Source: Pithys albifrons albifrons
Lineage: Eukaryota; Chordata; Aves; Passeriformes; Thamnophilidae
Direction of reading: 5' to 3'
DNA length: 64,000 bases
NCBI RefSeq assembly: GCF_047495875.1
Contig: NC_092474.1
Span: forward strand, 8,325,001 to 8,389,000
How positions within the stretch are numbered: position 1 is the first letter of the stretch; every line of letters starts with the position of its first letter. The position numbers and the translations under genes were made by a program. Shown piece after piece: positions 53,956 through 64,000 of this stretch. A model generated the notes under the pieces. That model made no database searches. It worked only from the letters and a program-made list of their open reading frames with translations, and had not been told where the DNA came from.

Positions 53956-55430
53956 TCATATCAGTCTCCTGTGACTTACTGCAGTGCCATGGAAAACACT
54001 TTCACACACTGGCCAGTGTTTCCTCCCTCAGCTCTCTGCCCTCAGGACCTTTTCCAAAACCTGTGTTCCAAGCTGCACCAGCCACCATCATCTGGGAAAA
54101 AATGTTGTCCCAAAACAAGAAATAAAATCCGAGGCATCTGTGTGCTTTACACACTGCTCTGCCACCTCAAACTCCGTACCAAATCACAAGCAACAGAGCA
54201 GAAAACCAAATTATTCTCAGCTGTTACACTGCTTAATTTAATATTTCCAATGAGCTCCTTTTCCTTCTCTTCAAGAATGAAATGCATATTTGTGCTGTGT
54301 CACAAAACATTAGATTTTGTCAAGGCAATTCATTTTTCAATGGTAATTTGTAAGTGCACACCACACCACACACGGGCTAGGGAATTTTATGGCTTCTTGC
54401 AGAGGGAAGGAAAATAAGAAGCACTCAAAGCAGTGATGAGAACATGGGGGGGGGGGAAAGTGAGAAGAGGTGACAATAACAGACAGAGCATTCATCTCTC
54501 TCAACCACACCAGCCTGGGGAAGCAGAGAATACCCAGGGAGTAAACATGGGCTCATGCGCTCCAAGGCAAAGCCTGGTGGCAGTTCTTCCTGTTTGCAAA
54601 GCCCCAGCTCTTTACAGAACTTCAAACACAGAATTTAATGGGGCATAAAACAGACTAAATAACCTCATCAACTTAATAATAATGCAAATAAAAACCAGTA
54701 TGGTTTTTGGCTTGTTACAGCATGAGGCACCTTTGCAAGACAGGGAGGTTACATAGCTGTGCAGGAAGCCCAGATGCAGAGGATTGATTGGCCTGTCCAG
54801 GGTATCAGGGAGTGGCAGGTTCTGCCTGGGTGCACACAGCTCAGCTGGATAGCGAAGATCCATCAGCACTGCTGGCTAGCCAGGGCTGTCCCAGGACAGG
54901 AAGAGACAGAGAGCTGTCATCCATCCAGGATCTGTTGGAAGATGTGCCTGCAACAGCTCCAGGTGTGCAGGGCAGCAGCACCAGGCAGAGGTGCCAGGAT
55001 TCCAGCAGTGGTTCATGTGCTCTGCCTTGGCCTCTAGGGGAGCTGGGCCCAGCTCTCCTCTCCCCCAGTCATCCCCACAGAACTGCTGCCCCTGCTCCCC
55101 ATCTCGGGGGCTTCCCAGGGAGTGGGTACTGGGAGCAGAAACGACTTGGGGATTATCAGTGTTCACAACAACACAGCACGTGTGTGCTCGCCACAGCTCT
55201 GCAGGAGGGGGCCCAGCAGGATCCCCCTGCCCCAGCTGCCAGATTCCAGCTGTTTCCATTCCTGCAGTCCCATCTCCTGCAGCAGGACCCTCCCTCACTC
55301 AGGCCATGTGAGTCCACACCTCCTAGACCCACCAGGTGAGATCCTGTAGGCCAGATGACAGCTGGCTTCAAGGTAGAGCTTGCCTTGGGAGGAACAGCAT
55401 AATGAGGCAGGGTGATCCTGCAATTAAACC
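53956..55430. other. Mixed non-coding sequence with a G10 run
   Basis: AT-richer at 54100-54420 and 54610-54720. A G10 run is at 54446-54455. Frames up to 183 codons on either strand (54788-55339) are unrecognised. Confidence 0.4.
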
Positions 55431-56271
55431 TCTGATTTGAGGGTGAATGATATCACAACAGGGGCAAAAGGAGACCTGATTGACTGTGTTAGTTGTACTG
55501 CACTCACAGGCAGCCAATTAATTAAACTGGCTTCAGGGACTTCCACGGGCCACATTCAGGAGCAGGAAAGAATTCTTCCCCAAAGCACACCTTGGCCTCC
55601 AGCCTTTTCCTGCTTCTCCACCTTTCCCTGGAACATCAGCTACAGCCACAGCTACAGCAGGACACTGGCTGCATGTGCTTCTGCTTCTGGTGATGCTGGC
55701 AGCTCCAGGGCTGGATGTTCTGTCGGGATTAAACTGATACTTTGGTGTACGGAGGAATTTTTTCCCAGTCAAGCTCTCTGGCACCATTTTAGAGGCCATG
55801 TTCCCATATCTGAGCTGAGCATGTCAAAGCCCAGGGCTACTCTGCAAAGCCAGCCTGACAGAGCCATAATCCAGGTACCAGCACAGGCATCCGCTCTGCT
55901 CCTGGCATTGCCTCCATTCACCGCCTCTATTTTTTATTTGCAACTAGTCTGCAAGTTAATAGCAGGTATCCAGCCTGTCAGAGCCTGACATGTTGTGACA
56001 TACCATAATCTGACAAGTCCTGAGTGATGCCACTAAACCGGATCCTACTGCAGCAGTGCCAGACAGGCAGCGGGATTTTGCAGGTTGGTAAGAAGGCTCC
56101 CATCTCAGAAAAAGAAATCAAGATCCATTCAATGCCACCTGCTGTTGGGTGCTTCACTAGTCTTGCCACCACCAAAGATCATCTGAAGGAATTATTGGAA
56201 GTTTTGGGTGACCCTGGAGCCTGGAAAAGCTGGAGCTGCAGGGTAGCAGCAGGCAGCTGCCCACAAACCTG
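55431..56271. other. Mixed non-coding sequence
   Basis: No recognised gene. The 183-codon frame (55437-55988) has no known domain or clear exon boundaries. Confidence 0.4.
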
Positions 56272-56336
56272 CCTCTCTCTTTCTCCTCCTCCTCTTCCTC
56301 TTCTTCCTCCTCTGCCTCCTTCTCCTCCTCCTTTTC
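56272..56336. repeat. Polypyrimidine tract
   Basis: 65 bp of C/T with a single purine (G56314), made of CTC, CTT and TCC trinucleotides. The minus strand reads as a poly-Glu frame, an artefact. Such tracts can form intramolecular triplexes. Confidence 0.95.
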
Positions 56337-56999
56337 ATCCCCTTCTGGGAGCACAGCATCCTGAGAGCCTCCCTTTCAATAGTTTTTTAGAACCACGGAG
56401 CTCATGTTAGTTGGCACATTGCAGTGCACATCAGTCCCAGTGGCACAGGAGCCTGTTTGCATTCCCAGTGCTTCATGAGAAAGTAAGGGAATAAGATTTA
56501 TATCTTATTTTAAGGCTAATCAGTAAAATCTTGCAGGCAACTGACTTTATAAGCTTCTATTCCAATGGCATGATTTATAATGCTGAGAAGTGATTGGGAA
56601 CAGCACTGAGAGACACAGGAGGAGAGGCTTGTGGAGAGTCTCCACTCAGCAGTGCCAAGGCCATGCCTGCAACCCAGTGGGCACTGACATGGTTACAGTA
56701 TGGGCACCAGCACCAGAGCTCTGTGCTATAGTCCCAGCCCAGGAAGGAGTGAACATCCATGGCAGGACCTTGACCCACCAGAGCCACAAGAGTGGGATCT
56801 GTAAGTCATCTCAGACTGCCTGGAAGGTGTGACCAGGCTGATGACAGAACACCTAAGGAAACCCTTGTTCATGCCTCACAAATACCTTGCAAACCATTCC
56901 TATTGTCACAAAATGAAATTCTTGTAGAAGTGAGGAAAACGAAGCAGAGTTAAAACCAGATTCAATCTTTACTGCTGCAGCAATTTTAAGATTATCTGT
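56337..56999. other. Non-coding sequence
   Basis: AT-richer at 56480-56585. Nothing recognised. Confidence 0.35.
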
Positions 57000-57330
57000 T
57001 GTGATATTTCAAAAGTCTCAAATGAACAGATTTGTTTCCGCCCAAACAGTGATTCTGACAAATTACCACCACCCTTCCTGGAAGAGGGTTTTCCTGCCTC
57101 CTTGAGAACTTTCCATTCAGCTTTATTTCCAGTTAAAAGGAAGCTGAGCACCCAAACCTCCCTTTGCAAATTGACTGTCTTGCCCCAGTGCGGACAACTC
57201 CTGTCTCCTTACAGTTCAAACACTTGTGGACAGAGTGAATGTACCTCATGTAATTAATTACCTTAATGAGTTTAGTGATCTATCTGTGGATAACCATGGC
57301 TAAATGCTTCCTTTAATATATTCTGCTCCT
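57000..57330. promoter_or_regulatory. Possible conserved non-coding element
   Basis: Contains TCATGTAATTAATTACC (57247, palindromic TAATTA cores), TTAATGAGTTTAGTGATC, and TATCTGTGGATAACCATGGC. Mostly 57235-57325. Regulatory role inferred. Confidence 0.33.
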
Positions 57331-57840
57331 TCAGTGAGCCAGGAATGGAGAGATGGGGAGACCAGGTGTGCCAGGTGCAGTGGCTGCTTCCTCAACATCT
57401 GGACACATCTGTAGCTCCCTTACATTCCCCATCCCTGGGGTTTGGTGGCAGTTTGAGGACATATCCTGGTCCAGGAGCTGTGGCCATAGGATTGGCTTTT
57501 TGCTGCTCTTATGCCACATTTAACTGCATGTTGGTCTTGGCCACTGAGGGGACATTGGGGCATATTGGGCACCAACTTTGTGCCAGAGCTAGGCAGTGGC
57601 AAGGGGAAGAGCAGAATGGTTCCCAATGCAGAGAGTGGTGACAGAGCAAGGACAGCAACAGGGAAACCAGGCTCTGGATAAACACAGTCAGTGTTCACAA
57701 CATGATTTCTAGTGCAAAATTACCCAAAAAATGCAACCCAGAAACAGTTCCTAAGCTGGCAGAGGAGCTCTTGGGGAGCAGCCAGTGAGGGGACTCCACT
57801 AGTCACTGCCAGTGTTTATTTCCCTTACTTAAAAATATAA
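57331..57840. other. Non-coding spacer
   Basis: GC-moderate with no recognised element. Confidence 0.33.
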
Positions 57841-57984
57841 AGATTTTCTCTCCAGTTCTGGGCAGGAGAAAGGTTAATGAATTCCTTCAGAGTAAAGAGA
57901 TCCCCAGCCCTCTCAGTGGAACAAGGTCAGAAATCAATGCTGGAGGTGGAGTAGAGAGGCCAGGTTGGAAAATAATGGAAAGGG

Positions 57985-58500
57985 GAAAAAAATACATAAA
58001 GAGGCAGGAAAAAATGATAAGCTAAACAAATGGCAGGGTGATACTCGATCAGCTCCCCACAAAGAGTATTGAATTATTGTCTATAATTTGGGCTATCGAA
58101 CCTAAATTAGGGCCTCCAGACTCCAAACTGCCACATTGTGTGAGGGTCCATGAAGGGTCAAACGCTCCTTTGGTTTGCTCGTTACTTGCTCTGATCCCAA
58201 GCTGTCATTAGCAGCAGTGGCACCGCACAAAGTGCCGTTACAAAGGCAGCACACATCAATGGTGCTAATTAATTGGATTAATGGAAGGGCAGCACAAATT
58301 AGGTCTGGCTTGGATAATTTCAATGAAAACTGAATACCAATCCCCAAAGTCATTGGAATATGGATGAGGCAAATTGAGTTAAAATAGAGGAGACTGCTGC
58401 ATTCATTAGCCCGCCCACCCTCTGAAGTAGTTGTTTAATATGCAAACTATTAATATGCAAATAAGCACAAATGAAAAAAGTATGATTTTTTTTAAACTCT
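57985..58500. promoter_or_regulatory. Strong candidate conserved non-coding element with double octamer
   Basis: Complex AT-rich sequence. At 58440-58462 two octamer-like sites, ATGCAAAC and a perfect ATGCAAAT, are spaced 15 bp start to start. A perfect paired-homeodomain P3 site TAATTGGATTA is at 58270-58280. Further words are GAATTATTGTC, TATCGAACCTAAATTAGG and AATTGAGTTAAAATAG. Such combinations of POU and homeodomain sites are typical of developmental enhancers. No target gene is visible. Confidence 0.48.
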
Positions 58501-58756
58501 GCTGAACACAAGCAGCTGCCTGATGTGACAGAGCTGCACCACTCCATGCTGGCAAGGGATGGAGGGCCCAAGAGCAAAGAGCAGCTTTCATGGCAGAAAT
58601 TCCCTTGTCAGCCCTTGCTCAGCCACATGTGACCCAGGAATGAAACCACCTGGAAAAATAACTCCTTAAAAATGTAGTGTCACCCCAAATCATGCCTTTG
58701 GAGGCAGTCATTGCCTTGTGCCTACTGCTCTTGGCTTTAGAGCACTTTTAATCATG
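58501..58756. other. Spacer before CR1
   Basis: Unrecognised mixed sequence. Confidence 0.3.
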
Positions 58757-59034
58757 AAATCACAGGATGGTTTGGGTTGGAAGGGATCTTAAAGACAACC
58801 CAGTTCCACCTCCTTCCATGGGCAGGGACATCTTCCACTATCCCAGATTGCTCCAAGCCCTGTCCAACCTGACCTTGGACACTTCCAGGGATGGGGCAGC
58901 CACAGCTTCTCTGAGCACCTGTGCCAGGGCCTCACCACCTCCCAGACAAGATTTTCTTCCCAGTATCCCATCTAACCCTGTCCTTTGTCAATGGGAAGAC
59001 ATTCCCCCTGTCCAGCTCTCTTAGAGCCTCTTTC
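58757..59034 (-). mobile_element. CR1 LINE 3' end, antisense
   Basis: About 280 bp: gaaatcacaggatggtttgg, gttggaagggatcttaaaga, catgggcagggacatcttcc, gtccaacctgaccttggaca, gcacctgtgccagggcctca and cagtatcccatctaaccctg. Younger subfamily and relatively complete at the 3' end. Confidence 0.96.
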
Positions 59035-60510
59035 ATTAATTAAGGAAAGGTGATAAAGACAACTTTCTCCCTCTCTATAACTGCTCCCATGAGAGCCTTG
59101 AGGAGCCAAGAGCTCTTCACTCAGGAAGAAGTGAAACAACATTTGCCCCAGGTCATGCAGAACCACAGGGTGTCAGGCAGGAGATGCTCAGGCAGTAGGA
59201 GATCACCACTCACAGCTCCTCCTGAACCTGTAAGCCAAACCGCCTCAGCCAGCATTTGAACCACTGAGTCCACAAAGATTAGCAATAATTCCCACCCCAT
59301 TTCTGGCTTCACCGTTCCAGCTCTGTAAATTACAGCTCTATTGTGGTGCTTTCCCAGTGCTGCCACAGCACTGTGGTGCCAATCACCATCCCACCCCGAC
59401 AATTACAGAGCCAGCACAAAACTTCTTACAAATTGTAATTACCCTTAAGAACTGTTTCCCTCTTCAACATCCCTTGCTTAGCGGGTGACCCTGCAATGTT
59501 GTGACAAACGCCTTGTTTGGAATTATTTTTCCATTTCTAGCTCTTCACCAGACACACCACTGGCTCAGCTTCTGGCTGATTTTTCTACTTGTTTAAATCA
59601 GATTATAGGCATTATCTCAAAGCTCAGCCTGTGCACGTGCCATTCCGTGTGCCTGCTGCAGGTTGGGGTCTGCCACACAGGCACCTTCCTCTGGTGCTGC
59701 AGCAGGGCTCCTCCATCACCATGCCACCACCATGTCACTGTACCAGCCCATGGCCCAACAGCCTTTTTCAAGAGAGCAAACTGATCTGAGAGGGACTGGA
59801 TGTCTGCTTTCAAAAGCTCATGTGAGCTTCCCGAATTCCACAGAGCCCTGTACTCTACTCCTCTTAGTTGGTTCACAGTCAACTATATTTTTATGGTCCT
59901 GGTGCAAACCAGAGGGGAAAAGTAGAGCTGCAGAGACCAGGGGAGAGTAAATTATTTCCACACAACAGAAAGGAAATACTTTTAGTGCTGGTGATGGCAA
60001 CAAGTATTTACTGAGTGGGTCTTACCCATTCCCTTCCCTGCACTCTCCCTCATGATCCCCTCCCAGCTGTGTGAGTCACCCACTGGAATTGCAGACAGAA
60101 GGGCTCCCCCTTAGTGATGGCACTAATTCAGCCCCTGATGACCTTCATCTGTGTAAACTAATTCCATGGCCCACTGGTTAACTGTGATTCACACCATTTA
60201 ATAGACTTCACCTGGCCAGCCCTGCTCCCCTCAAACACCTGACTTCAAGTTCTCTCAGCCCTGCCCTATGTCTGGGTAGTTGAATCTGCTCTATGTGTGT
60301 GAGCAGAGGTGTTCCCCAAACTCTGTTTGTTCTTGGAGGTCTGGGAGAGGTAAGGGGTGCTGCACAGCTTCTCCACACACCCAGGGCCTTTGTTTGCCAT
60401 CATGGGATCCCCAGCGTCACATCTCTGCTTGTCCTTGTGGGAGGGCTTGGGCAGGGCCCCTCTCACCATGTCTTTTGCATGGGTATGGAGGTGGTACAGG
60501 GGACATGGAG
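59035..60510. other. Mixed non-coding sequence
   Basis: AT-richer pocket at 59255-59460 (AAAGATTAGCAATAATTCCC and CTGTAAATTACAGC, a near-palindrome), possibly a small regulatory element. The rest is unrecognised. Confidence 0.35.
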
Positions 60511-60656
60511 TCACTGGCTGGTTTGGGTTGCAACGGACCTTAAAGACCATCTTGTTCCAACCCCCTGACATGGGCTGGGACACCTTCCACTAGATCAGGT
60601 TGCTCCAAGCTCTGTCCTGCCTGGCCTTAGACATTTCCAGGGATGGGACAGCCACA
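60511..60656 (-). mobile_element. CR1 LINE 3' end, antisense
   Basis: tggtttgggttgcaacggac, cttaaagaccatcttgttcc, aaccccctgacatgggctgg, ggcttagacatttccagg-type words and ggatgggacagccacaac. About 145 bp. The extreme 3' tail is lost. Confidence 0.93.
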
Positions 60657-61190
60657 ACATGCCACCAGCTCAGCCGTGCACAGACTTGGTGAGAGTCAAA
60701 TGAGAGCAAAACACCAGGAAACTTTGTCGACACTGATTAAGAGCGCAGTCAGCCTTCCTTAATTAAAGTCCAGTGGGCTCCTCAGGCAGAACAAGGCAGT
60801 TGCATGGCGGCAATTTCCTCGGCAAGCTCATTTGGTTTGTTTTTCTGTGCATAAGGGGATGTTGCTGCCGTCCCTCCAGGAGCTGGCAGAGCCTCCGTGC
60901 TCTTGTCACCCTGTAACAGCTTCCTGGATTAATGATTCTGCAAAGGGCTAATTCTTAAGAGGGCAATGTCGTTTGCAGGCTGGTATTGATCTTTGTCAGC
61001 TTCTCCTTGAAAGAAAGAAAATATTGGCTTATTTACAAAAGGCAGCTTTTTGCTGCTGGCAAGTCAGCCTCGAGATTCACGGCTGCTCACATCCCTCGGA
61101 AATTGGAAAGGCCGAGGGTAGTTCCTCGAGTGTCAAAATCAAAGTCCTCAAAATTCAGCAGCCCCCACAGAGCATCTGGGCTGGGAGGGG
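60657..61190. promoter_or_regulatory. Possible conserved non-coding element
   Basis: Contains ACTTTGTCGACACTGATTAAG, CTTCCTTAATTAAAG and GGATTAATGATTCTGC. Scattered CpGs occur (GGCGGCAATTTCCTCGGC) in AT-richer sequence. Regulatory role inferred. Confidence 0.3.
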
Positions 61191-62146
61191 ATGGGTCTGA
61201 CCCCGAGCAGGTGTGTGGGGGGCTCTGTGCTGTGGGAGTAGGGCCAGGAATGGGAGGGGGGCTGTGGTGGAAGCATACTGTCACTTCATGTCTGAAATGC
61301 TGCACTTCACTTTTGGGGTGGGTTCTGGAGTTGAAAAAAACATCAATTTTTGACAATACAGATTATCAAATAGTTTTTGGTTTTCTTAAATATTTTATAT
61401 GTTTATGTAACAGCAAAACATAACATAAAAAGCATTCAAAATTAAAAACGAAAAAATCATCTAAATTCTGAAAAATCAATTCAGCAGGCAGCCAGAAAGA
61501 TCTCTTTGGTAACCAGCACTCTGCAGAAAACTGAGTGTTCCACCAATAATTTTCTTTGGCCAGCACTGGGCACGGACAGGCAGCTCAGCATCCCCATGCA
61601 CAGAGGCTGATCTGCATCCTCCCTCTCCTGGGAGAAGCCCACAGCCCATGCAGAAACACAGGAACCCCACCCAGAAAACCTGCTCCCTTGCTGCCTCCCC
61701 AAAACAGAACCCCAAAATATCTGCACATGAATAACCAACGCCGAGGCTGATTCACAATTGCTCACAGAATACCCAGATGCATCTGTGTGCATGTCCATAT
61801 GTGTATGCACAGAGATAACGGGGGTATTTTCAGCTCAGCTAAAGGAGGAAACATGAATTTAACATTCAAAAGATGCAGGAAAACACAGGGCTGTAGCAGG
61901 CTGCTGGGATGACAGTGATGCCTGTGCCTGCTGCTCCCAGGGCTGCCCCTCCCACAGCCTTCCCCATATGCCAGGGGTCTGGGCCAGTCCAGGGATGCCA
62001 GGAGTCTCTCACCCCTCCAGCACAGCCACTTGTTTCCATGCTGGGCTGTTTGCAGTGCTGCTCAGAGGAGATCCCAGCCCCCATATCCTCACCCATCCCC
62101 TGCCTTGCTGCTGCCTGCCTGGCTCCCTGCACCCAAAATCAAGGAA
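61191..62146. other. Non-coding sequence
   Basis: AT-rich block at 61320-61475 without strong site clustering. Otherwise GC-moderate. Confidence 0.35.
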
Positions 62147-62385
62147 TCATAGAATCACAGAATGGTTTGGGTTAGAGGAGACCTTAAAGATCATCTAGTT
62201 CCAACCCCCTGCCATGGGCAGGGACACCTTCCACCAGCCCAGGGTGCTCCAAGCCCTGTCCAGCCTGGTCTTGGACACTCCCAGGGATGGGGCAACCACA
62301 GCTTCTCTGGACACCTGTGCCAGGGCCTGCCCACCCTCACAGGGAAGAATGTCTTCCTAATAACTGAATTAAACCTGTCTGTCAG
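62147..62385 (-). mobile_element. CR1 LINE 3' end, antisense, best preserved
   Basis: Begins at the extreme 3' end with aatcatagaatcacagaatg, then gtttgggttagaggagacct, tctagttccaaccccctgcc, and gccctgtccagcctggtctt. It continues through cacctgtgccagggcctgcc and aagaatgtcttcctaataac. About 240 bp and apparently the youngest copy, because it keeps most consensus words. Confidence 0.97.
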
Positions 62386-62740
62386 TTGGATGTTCCAGAA
62401 TTATTGCTGTGGACATCATGACCATGGGGCTGACTCATCGAGCATTAAACTGGCCCAAATATGGATCCTTTCATATCTGACACAAAGAGGCCACAACATC
62501 CTGAGTGAACGTACCAGAGCCTACATTCCCCACGCTGGAGGGCACTCAGGTCAGCTGGCCTGTGGGCACCTCACTCCACATTCCCCATTCAGCAGCATGC
62601 CAAACAAACAATATTACACACTAAAAAAAAAAAAAAAAAAAAGTAAAACACTCTTCCACCCTCTAACTCCTGCTGTGCAGAAGGTGCCAAATCAGATTAC
62701 AGCGCACAGTTGCCACATTATCCTGTCTCGACTTCACTAA
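62386..62740. other. Spacer containing a poly-A run
   Basis: An A20 run lies at 62623-62642. The preceding sequence does not resemble a processed gene copy, so a retropseudogene is not supported. Confidence 0.4.
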
Positions 62741-63115
62741 CGCTCATTAAGCTTCTAAAATCCTTTTTATGGTGTTTATAACACCTCCAGAGGAGTTTAC
62801 TGTGTAAATATTATTCTACCATTAAATCCTGCAACAAGGCAACCGTCAACAAGTGGAATTTGTAATGGGCCTGCCGAGAGGGCTCGGCTCACAGGCTGCG
62901 GTGCCTGTGAAGTGAGGCCAACGAAAGCAGCCAAGAACACAGTACGGAGTGATAAAGCACTTCATTTTGATGCTTTAAATCTCCTACCACTTGGGCCTGC
63001 TTAATGTAACAGGCCCACTGAGACATTAGAGTTGGGCCTGGAGTCAAATAAGCTACAGGGAGCCACTTACTGCAAGCAGCCTTCCACGCAGCGGCAGCAT
63101 TAGCAGTTTAACCCA
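62740..63115. promoter_or_regulatory. Strong candidate conserved non-coding element
   Basis: Complex sequence rich in A/T words: CTCATTAAGCTTC, TTATGGTGTTTATAACACC, TGTAAATATTATTCTACC, and CATTTTGATGCTTTAAATC. CpGs are preserved (GCCGAGAGGGCTCGGCTC). It also contains an 8-bp inverted repeat TGGGCCTG/CAGGCCCA with a 10-nt loop (62992-63017). Regulatory role inferred. Confidence 0.4.
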
Positions 63116-64000
63116 GCTAATCCTGCCCGGAGCCGCCGTGGGCTGACGCACGCCCAGCCAGCAATGGGATGGAGCCCAAGGCCTCCTGCCAGGGGCCACC
63201 CCTGGCCCCACAGGGGGATATGCCACTGGTCCCCTCCTGGGACGAGGGTGGGTGTGCCCCAGCTGCCAGCATAACCCAAAGATGCTCACACAGTGCCAAA
63301 GGTCAGAGAGCAGAGGATGCTGCGTCAGACACTGCACCAACCCGGCCCCTCTGCCAGCTGGGAGCAGCTGAAGCACCAAAACCCCCTCATCACACCTGGA
63401 ACAAAAGAATGCAAAGAGTAGAAGTCACCCGGGAAAAAGCAAAAGAAAACCAAAATCTGAGAAGGGAATGAGGCCAGTGGGAGGGGAAAGGAGGAGAGTT
63501 CCTGAAGGTCCTGCAGGTCTCTGCTACCACGAGCCCCTACCACAGCAGTGTGGGGATGGGCACAGGGCATGCACGTGTCCTGCTCCCTTGACAGGCTCAT
63601 CCAGCAGCTCACAGCAGGATAATCACCAATTTGCTTTTGCTTCAGTGGCAGAAAATCAAACCAAAAATAAACATGTGGAGTTTTAGGGCCACAAATAATT
63701 GAAAGGCTATTTAGGGACAAGCCCAAAACTCAATTGAAATATTGTGCTTCATGATGAACCCCTTTCCTTAAGCCTTAACTCCAAAAGCAAAGGCAGAACT
63801 CCAAACTAGTCTTAACTGATAAAACCCACTTTGTGATGAAAATCTTGGTTTGAAAACAGTGACCTGAGATGCTTTGAGATTTGGGAAAAAAATTTATCAC
63901 CCCTCCCCTTTTGGGCCAAAGTACCAGTCTAATTCAAGCCGGAGTTTGCAGATAACTTTGTTTCCTCACAGGAGTAAATGTCCATCCCTAAAGGCAGCTT
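63116..64000. other. Non-coding sequence to the window end
   Basis: GC-rich to 63400, then AT-richer, with no recognised gene or repeat. Confidence 0.4.

Noticed and set aside
56157..56354. Poly-glutamate protein on the minus strand
   Set aside because: Direct reading of the polypyrimidine tract, and no conserved flanking sequence.
62386..62642. Processed pseudogene ending in the A20 run
   Set aside because: No recognisable gene sequence precedes the A run and no target-site duplication was seen.
1..64000. CRISPR arrays, tRNA or rRNA genes, operons, phage or defence systems
   Set aside because: No regularly spaced repeats, no tRNA-like cloverleaf or B-box (GGTTCGAATCC-type) sequence, and no prokaryotic gene organisation. 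The repeats show an avian nuclear genome.

Overview
This window reads as nuclear DNA of a bird, probably a neoavian and possibly a passerine. The main evidence is sixteen fragments of avian-type CR1 LINEs. Most carry the typical avian CR1 3' end (sense strand ...aaggtcccttccaaccc... followed by ATTCTATGATTCT-like tails), and they lie on both strands. There are no Alu, L1 or other mammalian repeats, no operons, and no bacterial gene structure. An older CR1/L3-like reverse transcriptase remnant (about 3.48-4.14 kb) fits a sauropsid genome. The species call is an inference; the CR1 identification is read directly.

The window is gene-poor. The many open frames are short, overlap on both strands, are rich in Pro, Ser, Cys and Trp, and contain no domain that I recognise. 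Many lie across CR1 copies. I regard nearly all as noise. Two stretches have exon-like properties. One is a possible 3'-terminal coding exon at 34046-34149, with a polypyrimidine tract and AG acceptor, a Leu/Glu-rich amphipathic tail and a stop. The other is a weaker possible internal exon at 37034-37157. Neither has a recognised product.

The layout alternates between two sequence types. GC-richer stretches hold CR1 fragments, small tandem repeats and nothing else visible. AT-richer stretches of a few hundred bases are full of TAAT/ATTA homeodomain cores, octamers and other binding-site-like words. These look like conserved non-coding elements of the kind found in gene deserts or large introns around developmental regulators. 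The clearest are at 5.1-5.7, 7.7-8.3, 8.9-9.3, 10.1-10.9, 18.1-18.6, 27.2-27.7, 30.4-30.9, 31.8-32.3, 33.3-33.6, 34.3-34.8, 35.4-35.7, 46.9-47.3, 58.0-58.5 and 62.7-63.1 kb. Conservation cannot be seen from one sequence, so these calls are provisional.

Two CpG-rich places could be promoters: a compact CpG island at about 19.12-19.33 kb, and a weaker CpG cluster at 34.76-34.99 kb followed by a very strong G-quadruplex-type C-run array at 35.19 kb.

The structural oddities most worth a second look are four. First, a 26-bp uninterrupted inverted repeat with a 9-nt loop at 48139-48199, whose three non-Watson-Crick pairs are all G-U on the + strand. Second, a 20-bp inverted repeat with a single mismatch at 18135-18183. 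Third, a perfect 12-bp hairpin just after the stop of the candidate terminal exon. Fourth, a perfect 16-bp palindrome beside a strong splice-donor sequence at 37.16 kb. I see no evidence of a new multi-gene system here.
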